A stretch of DNA of 64,000 nucleotides. Origin: Lingula anatina (taxonomy: Eukaryota > Brachiopoda > Lingulata > Lingulida > Lingulidae). Shown one piece after another: positions 45,675 to 55,384 of the stretch; position 1 is the first letter of the stretch, and the number at the start of each line of letters is the position of its first letter. Where the stretch lies: contig NW_019775711.1 of the NCBI RefSeq assembly GCF_001039355.2, forward strand, positions 1 to 64,000. The letters run 5' to 3'. Both the position numbers and the translations under genes were made by a program. The notes beneath the pieces are model-generated. The model had not been told where the DNA came from. It saw only the letters and a program-made list of their open reading frames with translations, and ran no database searches.

Positions 45675-48600
45675 GCAAACAGCATGGGACAGAGGGTCTA
45701 CTTTGCCGCAGAAGGTGAGATAATCACTAGTACTTGCGAGGGTGTGATTGGAAGTTGAATTTAATTTGAGAGAGAGAGAGAGAGAGACGAAAAGCATGGG
45801 ACAGAGGGTCTATTTTGCTGCGGAAGGTGAGATGTGTGGGTGAGATGATCACTAGTAGGTGTGACTGGAAGTTAAATTTAGAATTTGGATTACAAGAGTT
45901 AGAGAGAATATGGAGGAGCTCTAGTTCTGTGTTGTAGAATTAAAAGGAATAAGGGAGTGTAAAGTGTATGCTTTGCGAAGAGAAAGTTTTGGGATATTTC
46001 AAGCCGAAATCAAAGAATAGTAGTTTGAATATTCTCCCCCATTAGTCTAGAGAAAGTTCATGTTGAGTGAATGTATTCTTTGTTAATGTAGTTAAAAACA
46101 AAAGATTTATTACTTTGTTTTCTTAACAGAAAAGGACTTGGGGATGTCATTTTGCCAGATACAATCATTTGCGTTGATCAATGCAAACCCCTTTGATTTT
46201 TCATATTGATTGATTCATATTTTTCATGTTGCTTGTGATGTCCTGAAAATTGTCAAGTATTATTTGTGCTTTGTAACAAACTAACCTCTGTAATGGCTTG
46301 TTTTCCGTCTGCACCTGAAAGCTGGTGGATGTTGTTCGTGTTGTAATCGTAGCTGCTGTGGCTCAGCACGCGGGTTTGACATCTGTATCGTGGACACCAG
46401 CGGGCGTGAGGTCATCCATCTAAGACGCCCCTTACGCTGCAGCACGTGTTGGTGTCCATGTTGCTTACAGGTAGTGGTTGCTTTTCGTTGAGTGCTTTGT
46501 TGATGTTGCAAGGTGTTGTCTTGATGTTGAAGAGTGTTGCTTTGATGTTGGAAAGCACTGTGGTAATGTTGCATATTATGTTGTGTTGATGTTGTGGAGT
46601 ATTTTGTTTGGTTTGGTCTTATGTTGTGTTGGTTTTGAACTTATTTAATTGCATTGTCTTAATTTCAGAAGAGAGTTATTTATTTGCTAGATGTTATTTG
46701 CCTCCCCGCAGTCTCCACTCTTCAGATGTCACTTGTATCAAGACAAGCCGCATCCCGATTTATTTATTTATTTATTTATATAATTGATGTTTTGTATACA
46801 TTTTTTAGACACTGATTGCTGCACGCGGAACATTTGTGGAAACGGTCGACCATTTGACATGAAAATCATGGACAATGTCGGTAAAGAGGTCATCCATTTA
46901 TCCCGTCCCTTGAGATGCAGCACTTGCTGGTTTCCATGTTGTTTACAGGTACAAATGAACAAAAATGCTATTTGACTGCATATTTCAGAACCTTTTTGCA
47001 GTAAGGCTAGGCCCTTGTAAGTAAGTTAAACATTTTTGTATTACTTAAGAGGACTTAACCTAGTGTTTAAATACAATAAGCGTGTATTGGTTTCTTTTTT
47101 GTTTACAGGTAAGAAAAGCTAAGAAACAAACAAGCAAATCATAATACTTATAGTTTGTTCTTAGAAAATTCAACTTTCCCTTAAAAAAGTTGAACAAATT
47201 TGATTTGAAGATTGCTGTTTTATTTTTTCTGTGTTATTTTGCCTAATTTTTTAATTTGTATTTGTCTATTGGGGTGTATTGATGCAGTGGATACTTCTTA
47301 TTGAAATGTAGATTTGTATCAAATTCATGAGAATGCCTTTTTCTTTTATTGCAAAATTCTATCAAAAATAATGTAAGTAATATTAATGATTCAGGACCTA
47401 CTGAATGGAGAGAGATAACTGAAAAAGTATAACCATAAAATCTTATGTTTAAAATATGCTTGAATTTTTATGACTGATCAATCATTATATTATAAAAGAG
47501 AATTGCATCTGCTAGCTATACACTGTAGAATTGCAAATTAAATCTACACGAAGCTCTACTAATTGATTATCAGTTTTCAAGATAATTGGAATAATTTTTA
47601 TAGCCTTTATAGAGAGGAACAACAAAGGGAAACGAAAGCCCAATTTGATGTCTCATTCTAACTGAATTGTTTGCTTTTCCTGTAATGATCTCTTCCTAGT
47701 ATTGCTATTTATTTATTTATTTCCCCATAGAGAGTCACCGTGGAGGCTCCCCCAGGCCAGGTGATAGGCTATATAAAACAAGCCTGGAGTATTTGCAAGC
47801 CCAAGTTTTACATCCAGAATGAACATGGAGACGACATCCTCAGAATTGACGGCCCCTGCTTTACTTGCAACATCTGTGGAGATGTGCAGTTCCAGGTAAT
47901 ACATTTAATACGGAGAATTTGGGCCCATTCAGAAAAGGGGACTAACTAGTCCAAGGGTCAAATATGGCAGACCCACTATTCAGTGTCTATTTGCAGATTA
48001 GATGGCAAACTTCATAGTGTGTTGCCATATTTGACCCTTGGACTAGTTAGTCCCCTTTTCTGAATGGGGCCTATGATAGTAACTTCCCTCTACCTAGCAA
48101 AGATTATTCCCTAGTGGTATCCTGAAGATCAGAACTCTGATGACAGCTAACATCTGCCCAGTGTAAGACCACATTCACATTCAGACATTGTACCGGCTGG
48201 ATTGATCCAACTCTGCAGGGAATTCTGGCTAAATTGCAATCAGTGTAATCAGCTTAATTGTCTGACACACCTCCTTGAGTGTCTGGGAGGTAATTAACCA
48301 CTCTGTACACTCAGCTTAATTTTCCCCTAACAGCTTGAGGTGTGTCAAATATTTAAACCAATAACAGTGATTGCAGTAAGGGAGAATCTCCCGTAGATTT
48401 GGATCGATCCAGCTAGTAAGATAGGTTTATCCCTTTGATAGGTTTATCCCTTTAGGTTTATCCCTTTGCCTTTTCTAGGTCCTGTCCAAGGACGGGAGCG
48501 CCCAGGTGGGTCAAATCTCAAAACAGTGGTCAGGAATCGTCAAGGAAATGTTCACGGACGCTGACAACTTTGGCGTGTCTTTCCCCATGGATCTGGATGT

Positions 48601-50215
48601 GAAGATGAAGGCAGTCATGTTGGGAGCCGTTTTCCTAATTGTGAGTATTCTGCTCCATAGGTGGCGCTGTGGTGCATATAATCAGCTTACCAGCATAAAT
48701 GTTTCTGATAAATGAATCCAATGTTTTTGTTGTCAGAATACGAGAAATTAAAAAAAATATTTTTAAATGAGAGCACTACTTGGTACATAGTACATTGCAT
48801 ACATTTGGAAATCATTATAGGAAAGGATAGTGTCCTCAGTTTGGGGATATTTTTTAGTATGGAAAAAGATTTAATCCTTTATTTTTAGTGAAAAGAATGT
48901 AGAACTAAATGTTGAAAAGGAATTTTTCAAAATGGGAGCGTCAGAAGGGATTTTATATACATGTCAATTATTTTTTTTACCATCCCTGTTAGCCTTTCTG
49001 AACATGTTCTCACGTGTCAATTAGGGTCATGAATGATATTTTCATTTTAAATTTTTAGTTTTTTTGTTGTTAAAAGTTTATTTGTTACCTATTTGAGTTG
49101 ATTAGAATTTACATTTTGGTTTAGGACTTCATGTTTTTTGAACAATCTGGAGGTGATAAAGAGCAGCAAACTGTAGGAATGCTCTAGTGTCACAGGTAAA
49201 GGTCAAGGTGAAGGTCAACATCCTCTTCCCAAGGATCCTACTTTTAACTGTTAAAATATACTTATGGTTTATTTATTTATATAGCTATTGTTTGCATGGG
49301 GCAATATGGCTTATATGTAATTATTGTTTGTTTTGCAGCACATAGGGGTTTGCATGTTTTTCATTGTTTTATTTTAATGACCGTTATATATTGATTATGT
49401 CACAGTGCACAAAAAACTAGCAAAGCTTAATCACCACAACTATTTCTTAGGAACTGGAGCTTCTTTGGGTATCTGACTGTTGCTTCAGCTTTTATAGTTT
49501 CTAGGAAACATAATAAATGTGGTGGGTTGTTTGTATAATATTCAAAATGTAGCTGCACAGCTCTCTGCTTCCAGATGGTACTGCATTAAAAATCTTTTTA
49601 TCTCTTCTTAAAAAAGAAAGACTTTTCATCTCTCATGCTTCTTTTCAGTGGTTTATGGACTTGATTTCTTTTGCTTGTACATCAACATATTCAACTGATA
49701 TATGTGCTCAAATGGTATTATAATGTTTGCAGCAGTTATGTCATTATCCTTTTGCAGCACATTTCATACCTTTGGTCATTCTGTATTTCACTTTCTCTCA
49801 GTATTATACATCTCCAGTGTATTTTTCTCTCATCTACACTTTTCTTTATCCAGGATATGAAACAGCTAAAAGAGCTGGACACCATTATCATTTCAGTCTT
49901 CTCTCTATTCGCTGTATCATTGCTTCCATGGCTGTATATTTCAACTGTTTTCCTCTATTCTAAATCTTCCTTGTTTTTCCTTTCAACTTTTCTTCTACTG
50001 TGTAGGACATGATGTACTTTGAACAGAATACAGATAAGGCCAAAAGAGGGGGACACCATCACCACTAAGCCAAGAAGACACTGTCAGGTACCTTCTGGCA
50101 AGGAATGCTGCAGCTCTGTTATAACAGCTGTTTCTGAAGCATTCAGCATTGCATGGCACTTTTATATGCATCATGCTCTGGTGATTCCCCTCCTCCACCC
50201 CCTTCCACTTCCCTG

Positions 50216-50253
<38 letters not shown>

Positions 50254-52581
50254 CTTTCACACTCTTCATTAAATTGGTTATGGTATAAGCTACACGCATA
50301 TGTTGATACAGACTCCCCTCTCTTCTAGATCAGAATTGCATATGTACATACCCTAGTGTCGAAAAGGGTTTTAAGATTTCTGAAGCCCTCAGTGGCCCAC
50401 AGAGGTATTGCAATATTGCCCAAAGTGCACATTAAAAAAAAACAAACTTTGTTCATGACAGTAAGAGCAAGGGGTGAAAATTGTCCGTAAGCCTTATTGG
50501 AATACTTTGAACCTGCCTGCAGGCAATCTGCTAACACATGTTCAGCAATGGACACCTTTCATTTCCAACCCCCATTGTGACCTACTTATTTGTAGCATGG
50601 TTGAAAGGACATAGGTGACCACCTATGACCTGACCTAACCTGACCTAATTATTGCATCCTTTTTTCCTTTCAGGACTATATGTTCTTTGAGCAGGCAGGG
50701 GACAAAAAGCAAGACAGTGTTGGAAATGTTATCTAAATGATTCTGCAGACAGCTTCCATTTGAAACACTATTATTGCAGGCATGAATGAATAAATTGTGT
50801 GATTAGTGCAAAAAGCAAATTGGTCAGAATAGAAGTAAAATAAATGATATCTGTGTACATCATTCAACAAATAATTAATGGACTAGCATTAAATAAATGC
50901 AAAGTGATCATTTAGCGCCAGTAATCAAATTTCAAAAAGTCACGAGGAAAATATAATAGTAAGCAGCATGTAAATTTTGTCAGTGGGACATTTGTAGAAA
51001 GTTAGATGCAAAAGAGGCCAGTTATAATTTTACTTTTTTTTTGTCTTTTTAACAAAGAACAGAGTCACACAAGAAATGATGAAACTTGCATATTTGGCCA
51101 GAAAACTTCAAACCAGGATTATTAAAAATGATATATAATTTTATATTGCCTTTTATGTCTATAATGGTTTACTACTGTTACTACTTAGTTTGTATACTTT
51201 TATAACTTCAAAGTTTCTGAAAATGGGCAGGGTTCAACATGCTTGAAATGTTTTAAATATTTAAAATTGAAATAAATAGATAATAACACCACATAGGATT
51301 AGTGCAGTGTCTGTTGCTTTGGTCAAGATGTTGATATTACATTGTATGAATGTAAGCCTACAAATCGCAAAATTAAGTTATTTTTCAAAAAATAGAAATA
51401 TTGTTATTAGGTCAATTTAAATAAAACATCTTTTGAACCACCATACACAAGTTATAATCGGAATATATCTGAAAGTATTAAAGTTATTCATTTGACAATC
51501 TTAAGATACAAAGAATGCTTTTGTATTTAAAGAGATTTGTAGACAACTAAGAAAAATATGTTTGAAATTAAAAGAAAATCGAGCCTTGCTAAAAATGAGG
51601 TTAGTATAAAGTGTGCCTTTATTATTAGAGTGAAGCTATTTGAATGTTCTTCACATTCAAATCTCTTGTGTGATCATAAAATGCAGTGTAAGCTTGTACT
51701 AGAGTCTAATTTAGTCAGTCTACCCTTTTCTCTGTTTATTTGATACATTTTAAGCTTCTTATTTCCACTTAACTTCAAAATAACCTCTCACTGTTTCATT
51801 ATCATCTTTTCCTTTTTTGTGGTCAAAACACGTTTTTGTGTATAATGAAATAAGTCATTTTTGGAATATTTTAAGTTTGTTCCAGTGTTGCATTGTGGGT
51901 GGGACGGGTTGGTCAAAATGTTCCCATTATAGCCCTCATAAGTTCTGTTCCTACTAACAGTTTTACTTCAGGTTCTTGAATTTTCTCTCTCGTCTTCTTA
52001 AGTTTCACTATTCCAGTTTTGACTTCAGTGTTGGCTTCAGTTTGGCTTCAGTTTTGCACTGAGTAAATCTGAACACTTTTGCAGTTGCCTTTTATTCAGG
52101 GTGTAATTCAGTTTCTTAATGTCTTCTCACTTTTTCAGAATATTAATCAACTGTAGACATAAAATTGTCTGGATATCATTTTGAAAGTTGATGTACTTTT
52201 ATCTCACGTGTAGTAATTCAGATCCAACTTAACTTAATGCCACCTAACAATTTCAGATTCATTAACACTTATTTCAGATTTAACAATATTGATACTTTGT
52301 GATTTTACAGCTCATTTGATTAAAACTTTTCAGGTGTCATAATTTTATTAAATTTTCTTTAAGTGTACATATAACTTTATTCCTGAAACTGTTATAAAAA
52401 TTTTTTCAACAATCAGTGTACAGTGATGTTGATTTTGTGCTTTGCATTCATAATATTTTTCATATGATTTTGTTGGAAAAAATGGGCTGATATGTTGACA
52501 TTTTCTGTTTTCTGTTTCTAGGATTACATGTTCTTTGAGAAGTCACAGAATAAAGAAGAGGCTAAAGTTGGAATGGCATAA
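42546..52581 (+). CDS. Phospholipid scramblase with alternative internal and terminal exons
   Basis: Scramblases are Ca2+-activated membrane proteins that move phospholipids between bilayer leaflets. Coding exons: 42546-42576 ([10 protein letters not shown], proline-rich head), 44771-44884 ([19 protein letters not shown]), 45517-45594 ([20 protein letters not shown]), then either 46322-46470 or 46809-46948 (Cys-rich segment), 47731-47895, 48479-48640, and one of four last exons at 49125, 50006, 50674 or 52522. All joins keep frame. One form is about 253 aa, near the size of short PLSCR proteins. Exon 48479 encodes the Ca2+-binding segment [19 protein letters not shown] and the single transmembrane helix ([10 protein letters not shown]); the last exon adds the short outer tail beginning D-[FYM]-MFFE. 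The frame is open upstream of the ATG to the acceptor at 42504, so a few extra residues cannot be excluded. The introns hold several MITEs and a (TA)n tract. Confidence 0.94.
43497..43664. mobile_element. MITE family A, copy 3 (168 bp), inverted
   Basis: CAGGGGTGGATCCAG and GAATCCGCCACTG ends; interior blocks appear as the reverse complement of copies 1 and 2 (TTTTTGACCGTCTTCCGAGA, GACCGTCTTCCGGAAGACCC). Flanks TACTG and TACTA match 4 of 5, again suggesting a 5-bp duplication. It lies in scramblase intron 1. Confidence 0.9.
45419..45488. repeat. (TA)n microsatellite
   Basis: About 70 bp of alternating T and A immediately upstream of the acceptor of scramblase exon 3 (28 bp away). Confidence 0.97.
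45560..45895 (+). repeat. Tandem triplication of the 3' end of scramblase exon 3 with its donor
   Basis: The last 34 bp of exon 3 with its GTGAGATA donor and about 50 bp of intron occur three times, at 45561, 45681 and 45793, separated by (GA)n runs. The second and third copies differ from the exon only at TAC/TAT, TTC/TTT, GCC/GCT and GCA/GCG, all synonymous in the exon frame. The extra copies lack a good acceptor, so they are probably partial duplicates; they do provide extra donor-like sites. Confidence 0.88.
46322..46470 (+). CDS. Scramblase exon 4a (alternative Cys-rich exon)
   Basis: 149 nt, entered in phase 1 and left in phase 0. It encodes [20 protein letters not shown] and later [15 protein letters not shown]. 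It is homologous to exon 4b throughout. The CWCPCC box corresponds to the palmitoylated CCCPCC of human PLSCR1. It is richer in Cys than 4b. The acceptor is CTGAAAG|CT and the donor CAG|GTAGTG. Confidence 0.9.
46490..46600 (+). promoter_or_regulatory. TGTTGATGTTG-rich tract between the alternative exons
   Basis: About 110 bp right after exon 4a is built from loose repeats of TTGATGTTG and GTGTTG. UG/UGU-rich RNA is the binding preference of CELF/Bruno and related splicing factors, so the tract could steer the choice between 4a and 4b. The role is an inference from position and composition. Confidence 0.3.
46809..46948 (+). CDS. Scramblase exon 4b (alternative Cys-rich exon)
   Basis: 140 nt, entered in phase 1 and left in phase 0, so it can replace 4a exactly. 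It encodes [20 protein letters not shown] and [15 protein letters not shown]. It is closer to vertebrate PLSCR sequences in its first half. The palmitoylation box is CWFPCC, one Cys fewer than in 4a. If 4a and 4b were spliced together the frame would shift and meet TGA within 4b, so they should be mutually exclusive. Confidence 0.9.
47922..48071. mobile_element. Foldback element with 48-bp arms
   Basis: GGGCCCATTCAGAAAAGGGG continuing through CAAATATGGCA is mirrored by TGCCATATTTGACCCTTGGA through TGAATGGGGCC. The arms match almost perfectly over 48 bp around a loop of about 50 bp. It starts only 26 bp after the donor of scramblase exon 5. No ORF; superfamily unknown. Confidence 0.9.
48175..48415. 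mobile_element. Diverged MITE family B copy
   Basis: Shares GATTGATCCA/GGATCGATCC near the ends, a GCAGGGAATTCTGGCTAAATTGCAATCAG-like block (as in the 23923 copy), GGAGGTAATTAACC in the middle, and inverted TTGTCTGACACACCT / AGGTGTGTCA arms. It is more diverged than the other copies. It lies in scramblase intron 5. Confidence 0.7.
48426..48468. repeat. AGGTTTATCCCTTTG tandem repeat at a splice acceptor
   Basis: Three copies of a 14-18 bp unit directly precede the TTTTCTAG acceptor of scramblase exon 6 and make up its pyrimidine-rich tract. Confidence 0.9.
49125..49187 (+). CDS. Scramblase alternative last exon A
   Basis: 63 nt after a GGTTTAG acceptor, phase 0. It encodes the tail [20 protein letters not shown] and a TAG stop. 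An AATAAA at 49512-49517 could serve its transcript. Read-through of the preceding donor (intron retention) would instead add a 25-residue tail ending at 48715. Confidence 0.85.
   Translation, partial: DFMFFEQSGGDKEQQTVGML
49855..49905 (+). pseudogene. Decayed copy of a scramblase last exon
   Basis: TATCCAG|GATATGA followed by CTAAAAGAGCTGGACACCAT resembles exon B (GACATGA and CCAAAAGAGGGGGACACCAT) in order and spacing, but the MFFE-coding middle is missing and no stop occurs at the right place. It lies 150 bp upstream of exon B. It looks like a partial, degenerated duplicate. Confidence 0.45.
50006..50068 (+). CDS. Scramblase alternative last exon B
   Basis: 63 nt after a CTGTGTAG acceptor, phase 0. 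It encodes [20 protein letters not shown] and a TAA stop. The basic, His-ended tail differs strongly from A, C and D. No canonical AATAAA follows closely; ATTAAA occurs about 200 bp downstream. Confidence 0.78.
   Translation, partial: DMMYFEQNTDKAKRGGHHHH
50216..50251. repeat. (CA)n microsatellite
   Basis: A CACA run about 150 bp after scramblase last exon B. Confidence 0.95.
50674..50736 (+). CDS. Scramblase alternative last exon C
   Basis: 63 nt after a strong TTTTTTCCTTTCAG acceptor, phase 0. It encodes [20 protein letters not shown] and a TAA stop. AATAAA at 50789-50794 lies 53 bp after the stop. Confidence 0.88.
   Translation, partial: DYMFFEQAGDKKQDSVGNVI
50800..52500. other. AT-rich intron between last exons C and D
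   Basis: About 1.7 kb of AT-rich sequence without a further MFFE-type exon or other gene that I can recognise. It would be intron for the transcript ending at exon D and downstream flank for the one ending at exon C. Confidence 0.6.
52522..52581 (+). CDS. Scramblase alternative last exon D
   Basis: 60 nt after a TTCTGTTTCTAG acceptor, phase 0. It encodes [19 protein letters not shown] and a TAA stop. This tail is the most similar in layout to A. AATAAA signals follow at 52711, 52756 and 52843. Confidence 0.88.
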   Translation, partial: DYMFFEKSQNKEEAKVGMA

Positions 52582-52710
52582 ATGTTCCTTCTGATGGTGA
52601 AGAAAATACAAAACACTAGGTGGCTTCAGACGTTCTACTAGATGGCAGCAGTGTTGCTTACCCTAAGAATCATAGGCCTCATTGTGACCTTTCACCTTAT
52701 TTGCTGCTAC

Positions 52711-52848
52711 AATAAACTCTGTGAAACATGGGGTAAACCTACTTTTGGTGTTGTCAATAAAATGCAGTTTCTTTTGAAATGCCAAATACCCTCTAGGTTG
52801 CCTTATTATTTTAAATCAATAACTTAAAACTTTTATTTTAAAAATAAA
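52711..52848 (+). terminator. Three polyadenylation signals after scramblase exon D
   Basis: AATAAA at 52711-52716, 52756-52761 and 52843-52848. The cluster and the AT-rich DNA beyond suggest the distal 3' end of the gene. Confidence 0.6.
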
Positions 52849-52869
52849 GATGATGCCATATTCTCAAGT

Positions 52870-55006
52870 CTGTTTATTTTTATATTGAAATATGAAAATG
52901 TTGAACTAATTTGCAGTCTCTTAGTTTGATTTGGCACATAAAGTTTAATACAATTATTATATATTTAAAAAAAAACATGAATATTGCAGTTGCGTGCCAA
53001 GTTAATTATTTGGGCATTATTTGGATTGATGATTTGTAACAAAAGGTAAAATATTGTTTATTATGCTGGAAAGGAATAGATTAATTATTATTATTACTGA
53101 TTTTGAAGTCTTAATATGCATTTTTCTCTAATATCTAATCTAGGAGTTTTCTGTAACAAATGATGTAATATCAGGTTATTCAGATCTTTATAACTTAGTC
53201 TGTTGGTGTCAAGCTATAAGTTTAAGTTGTCTGTTATTTTAATTTACATAATTTCTATAATAGTAAGAAAATATTTGTTACTGTACCAGTTTTTGCACAC
53301 TGAAAAATTGGAGAGAAGCGGGGCACAGAAGAAAAATATTAATGTTTTAGTGCATAAAGGACAGATAGGAATATTGAAAGGCAATGTAAAATGAATAATC
53401 CATATCCAGCTTGTGTATAATGAATGTTTTTATCCTAATAGCTTTGAAAACTATATCAGTGTGTTTGTCTCATTTGCCTTCCAATGTAAATATCAAGGCT
53501 TATTTTTAAAATAATTTTTATGAAAAAAGGGAGCAGAAATCTAACACTTTTCTATTTTGTATGTGTAACTTTTAATCATTGGGACACTTGAAGTTTGGCC
53601 CTGCCTTCACGATTATTATAGGCTGCCATTTTAGCCACAAAAATCTCAAAAATTTTAGAAAAGCATGGTTTGCGACATAAACAAACTGAAGTGTGGGAAA
53701 AATATAGAAACTTCTTGTAAATTAAAACTAACTGATGCCTTGTAGGCTGAATGCAGGGAAAGGAGGTAGATAATTAAATTTAATAAGAAAAAATTGGAAT
53801 CGAGTGTTTTGCGTGTCTTAAATAGGAATGCAGTCTGTCCCAGCCATACAATGTGGGGTGCGTGACAGCTGTGAAAAAAGTACAAAGTTTGTTTATTTTT
53901 TAGCTTTTCTTGTAAAGAGGGTAAAAAGGAATGTGTTAAGGTAAGAATAAGTGCTATTATTAGTTCATAAAGTACATTATATCTTCAACAGATCGTATAT
54001 AAAATAGTCATAAATTGGTCCATCTTCAGAATTTCCATGCATCCTACCTACAGAAGTCTCCATTCCACCCTCGATCTGTTAGATCTTTAAGTAGTCCAAT
54101 CCAGACTTCACATAGTTTATTATTATTACCTCCACTAAAAAACGTATGTTTTTGCCAGTTTTGATTTGTCTGTCTCTTTCAATAATTGTAGTAACAATAT
54201 GGAAGGAAGGATTTTGATTGATTTCTTAGGAAAGGCCAGAATTAAAAAGAAAGAAATGTTCATTATTGTATCATAATTAATTAATCTCCTGCTCAAGTTA
54301 TGGAGTTATTGCCTTAAAACAATACAGATTTTTGTGGAATGAAATATTTGTTTCTCATTATAATATTAATTATATGTATGTTTGTTATATACCCTTCAAA
54401 CCAGTCAAGTTGCATGCATATATATTTTCTTGCATTAATTATCTTTATATTTTGTTGAAATGAAAGTGAATAAAATGGAAATATATTTAAACTGATAAAA
54501 TATAAAACTTAAAATGATAACAAATACAATTAGTTATAAGTATCAGTTCATCCAGAATATTACTTTAATTTTCTGGTAACTACTCATACTTACAATTAGA
54601 AAAGTTTTATAGTTTTTATTGGAATATTTTTTCTCCACAACATTGCAAATTCTTAATATTTTTTCTAGCCGTTTGAAAACAACATGTATCAGAATTTTTT
54701 AAAAATCATTTACAGAGGTATTGTGGCTAATGTTGTGTTGATAGCTGCTTTCTTGTCTACATGTAGTTGATTTTTTGAGTTGATGCTCCTGTTTGATGTT
54801 GTAACAATACTTGATATAATCATTGGTCTGAAAAAAAATTGCAATGCCTTTCTTAATTGTTTAAAAATTGTTTTACATCTTGTACATAAAAAATTATCTA
54901 ATGTAAGTTTAGCTGTACTTTGTTAAATTAGACCTAATGGATAAATAAATTCATTGCTACAGATATGTGTAACTTGTTTTTATTGGTCTAACATCGGTTT
55001 ATTTTT

Positions 55007-55045
<39 letters not shown>

Positions 55046-55200
55046 CAACAAATTCTACAGTATTGCTAAATTAAACTAAATGGTTATGTCTTACACATAC
55101 CATTTTAAATAAACGATTAAACATGACCAGACGTCAATACGTTAATATGAAAACATTAAGGGAAAAAAGATTGCCTGAATGTCCATTTGTCAGATTCGGC
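52870..55200. other. Intergenic, AT-rich, no gene seen
   Basis: About 2.3 kb between the scramblase 3' end and the promoter region of the ANKMY1-like gene. It contains a (TC)n tract at 55008-55042. Open frames are short, AT-driven and without splice context. Confidence 0.6.
55008..55042. repeat. (TC)n microsatellite
   Basis: An uninterrupted CT run about 200 bp upstream of the X-box-like site. Confidence 0.95.
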
Positions 55201-55246
55201 GCAATCAGGGATCCCCGTGTTGTGAAATTGGCGCAACTATCGCAAT

Positions 55247-55259
55247 GTCGCTTAGCAAC
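55247..55259 (+). promoter_or_regulatory. X-box-like RFX site upstream of the ANKMY1-like gene
   Basis: GTCGCTTAGCAAC is an imperfect inverted repeat of the GTYGC...GCAAC type bound by RFX factors that drive ciliary genes. It lies in a short GC-richer stretch with GGCGCAAC and GGCCGCCATG, about 125 bp before a good donor site (55384) that probably ends an untranslated first exon. The match is not to the full consensus, so this is a motif-based suggestion. Confidence 0.4.
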
Positions 55260-55261
55260 AG

Positions 55262-55384
55262 CGTTCTGCATGGCCGCCATGTTCTTTTACTACTGGAAAG
55301 CAGAAGCATGAGAGAAGCTTGTAAACAGATTGCATTAATGATTTTAAAGGAACTTTGAATCAATATCATGAACAGGAAGGCGAG
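55262..55384 (+). promoter_or_regulatory. Probable 5' UTR exon of the ANKMY1-like gene
   Basis: The segment ends in GGCGAG|GTAAGAAT, a good donor. The following acceptor candidate lies just upstream of the coding exon at 55994 (CATTTCAG|CTAGTATAGAG at about 55965). The transcription start is not determined. Confidence 0.4.

Noticed and set aside
45680-45835. Exon 3 copies 2 and 3 as real alternative scramblase exons
   Set aside because: They lack upstream acceptors in usable phase; a purine-rich GA run precedes them.
47075-47115. Third copy of the scramblase exon 4 end (TTGGTTTC...TTTACAGGTAAG)
   Set aside because: Only the last 30 bp or so resemble exons 4a/4b; no coding similarity further upstream, so it may be chance.
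49671-50012. Hydrophobic 113-codon frame between scramblase last exons A and B
   Set aside because: Low-complexity, T-rich intron; no family and no start context. Only the small exon-like remnant at 49855 was kept.
53655-53885. Minus-strand frame in the scramblase-ANKMY1 intergenic region
   Set aside because: AT-driven frame without splice sites or similarity.
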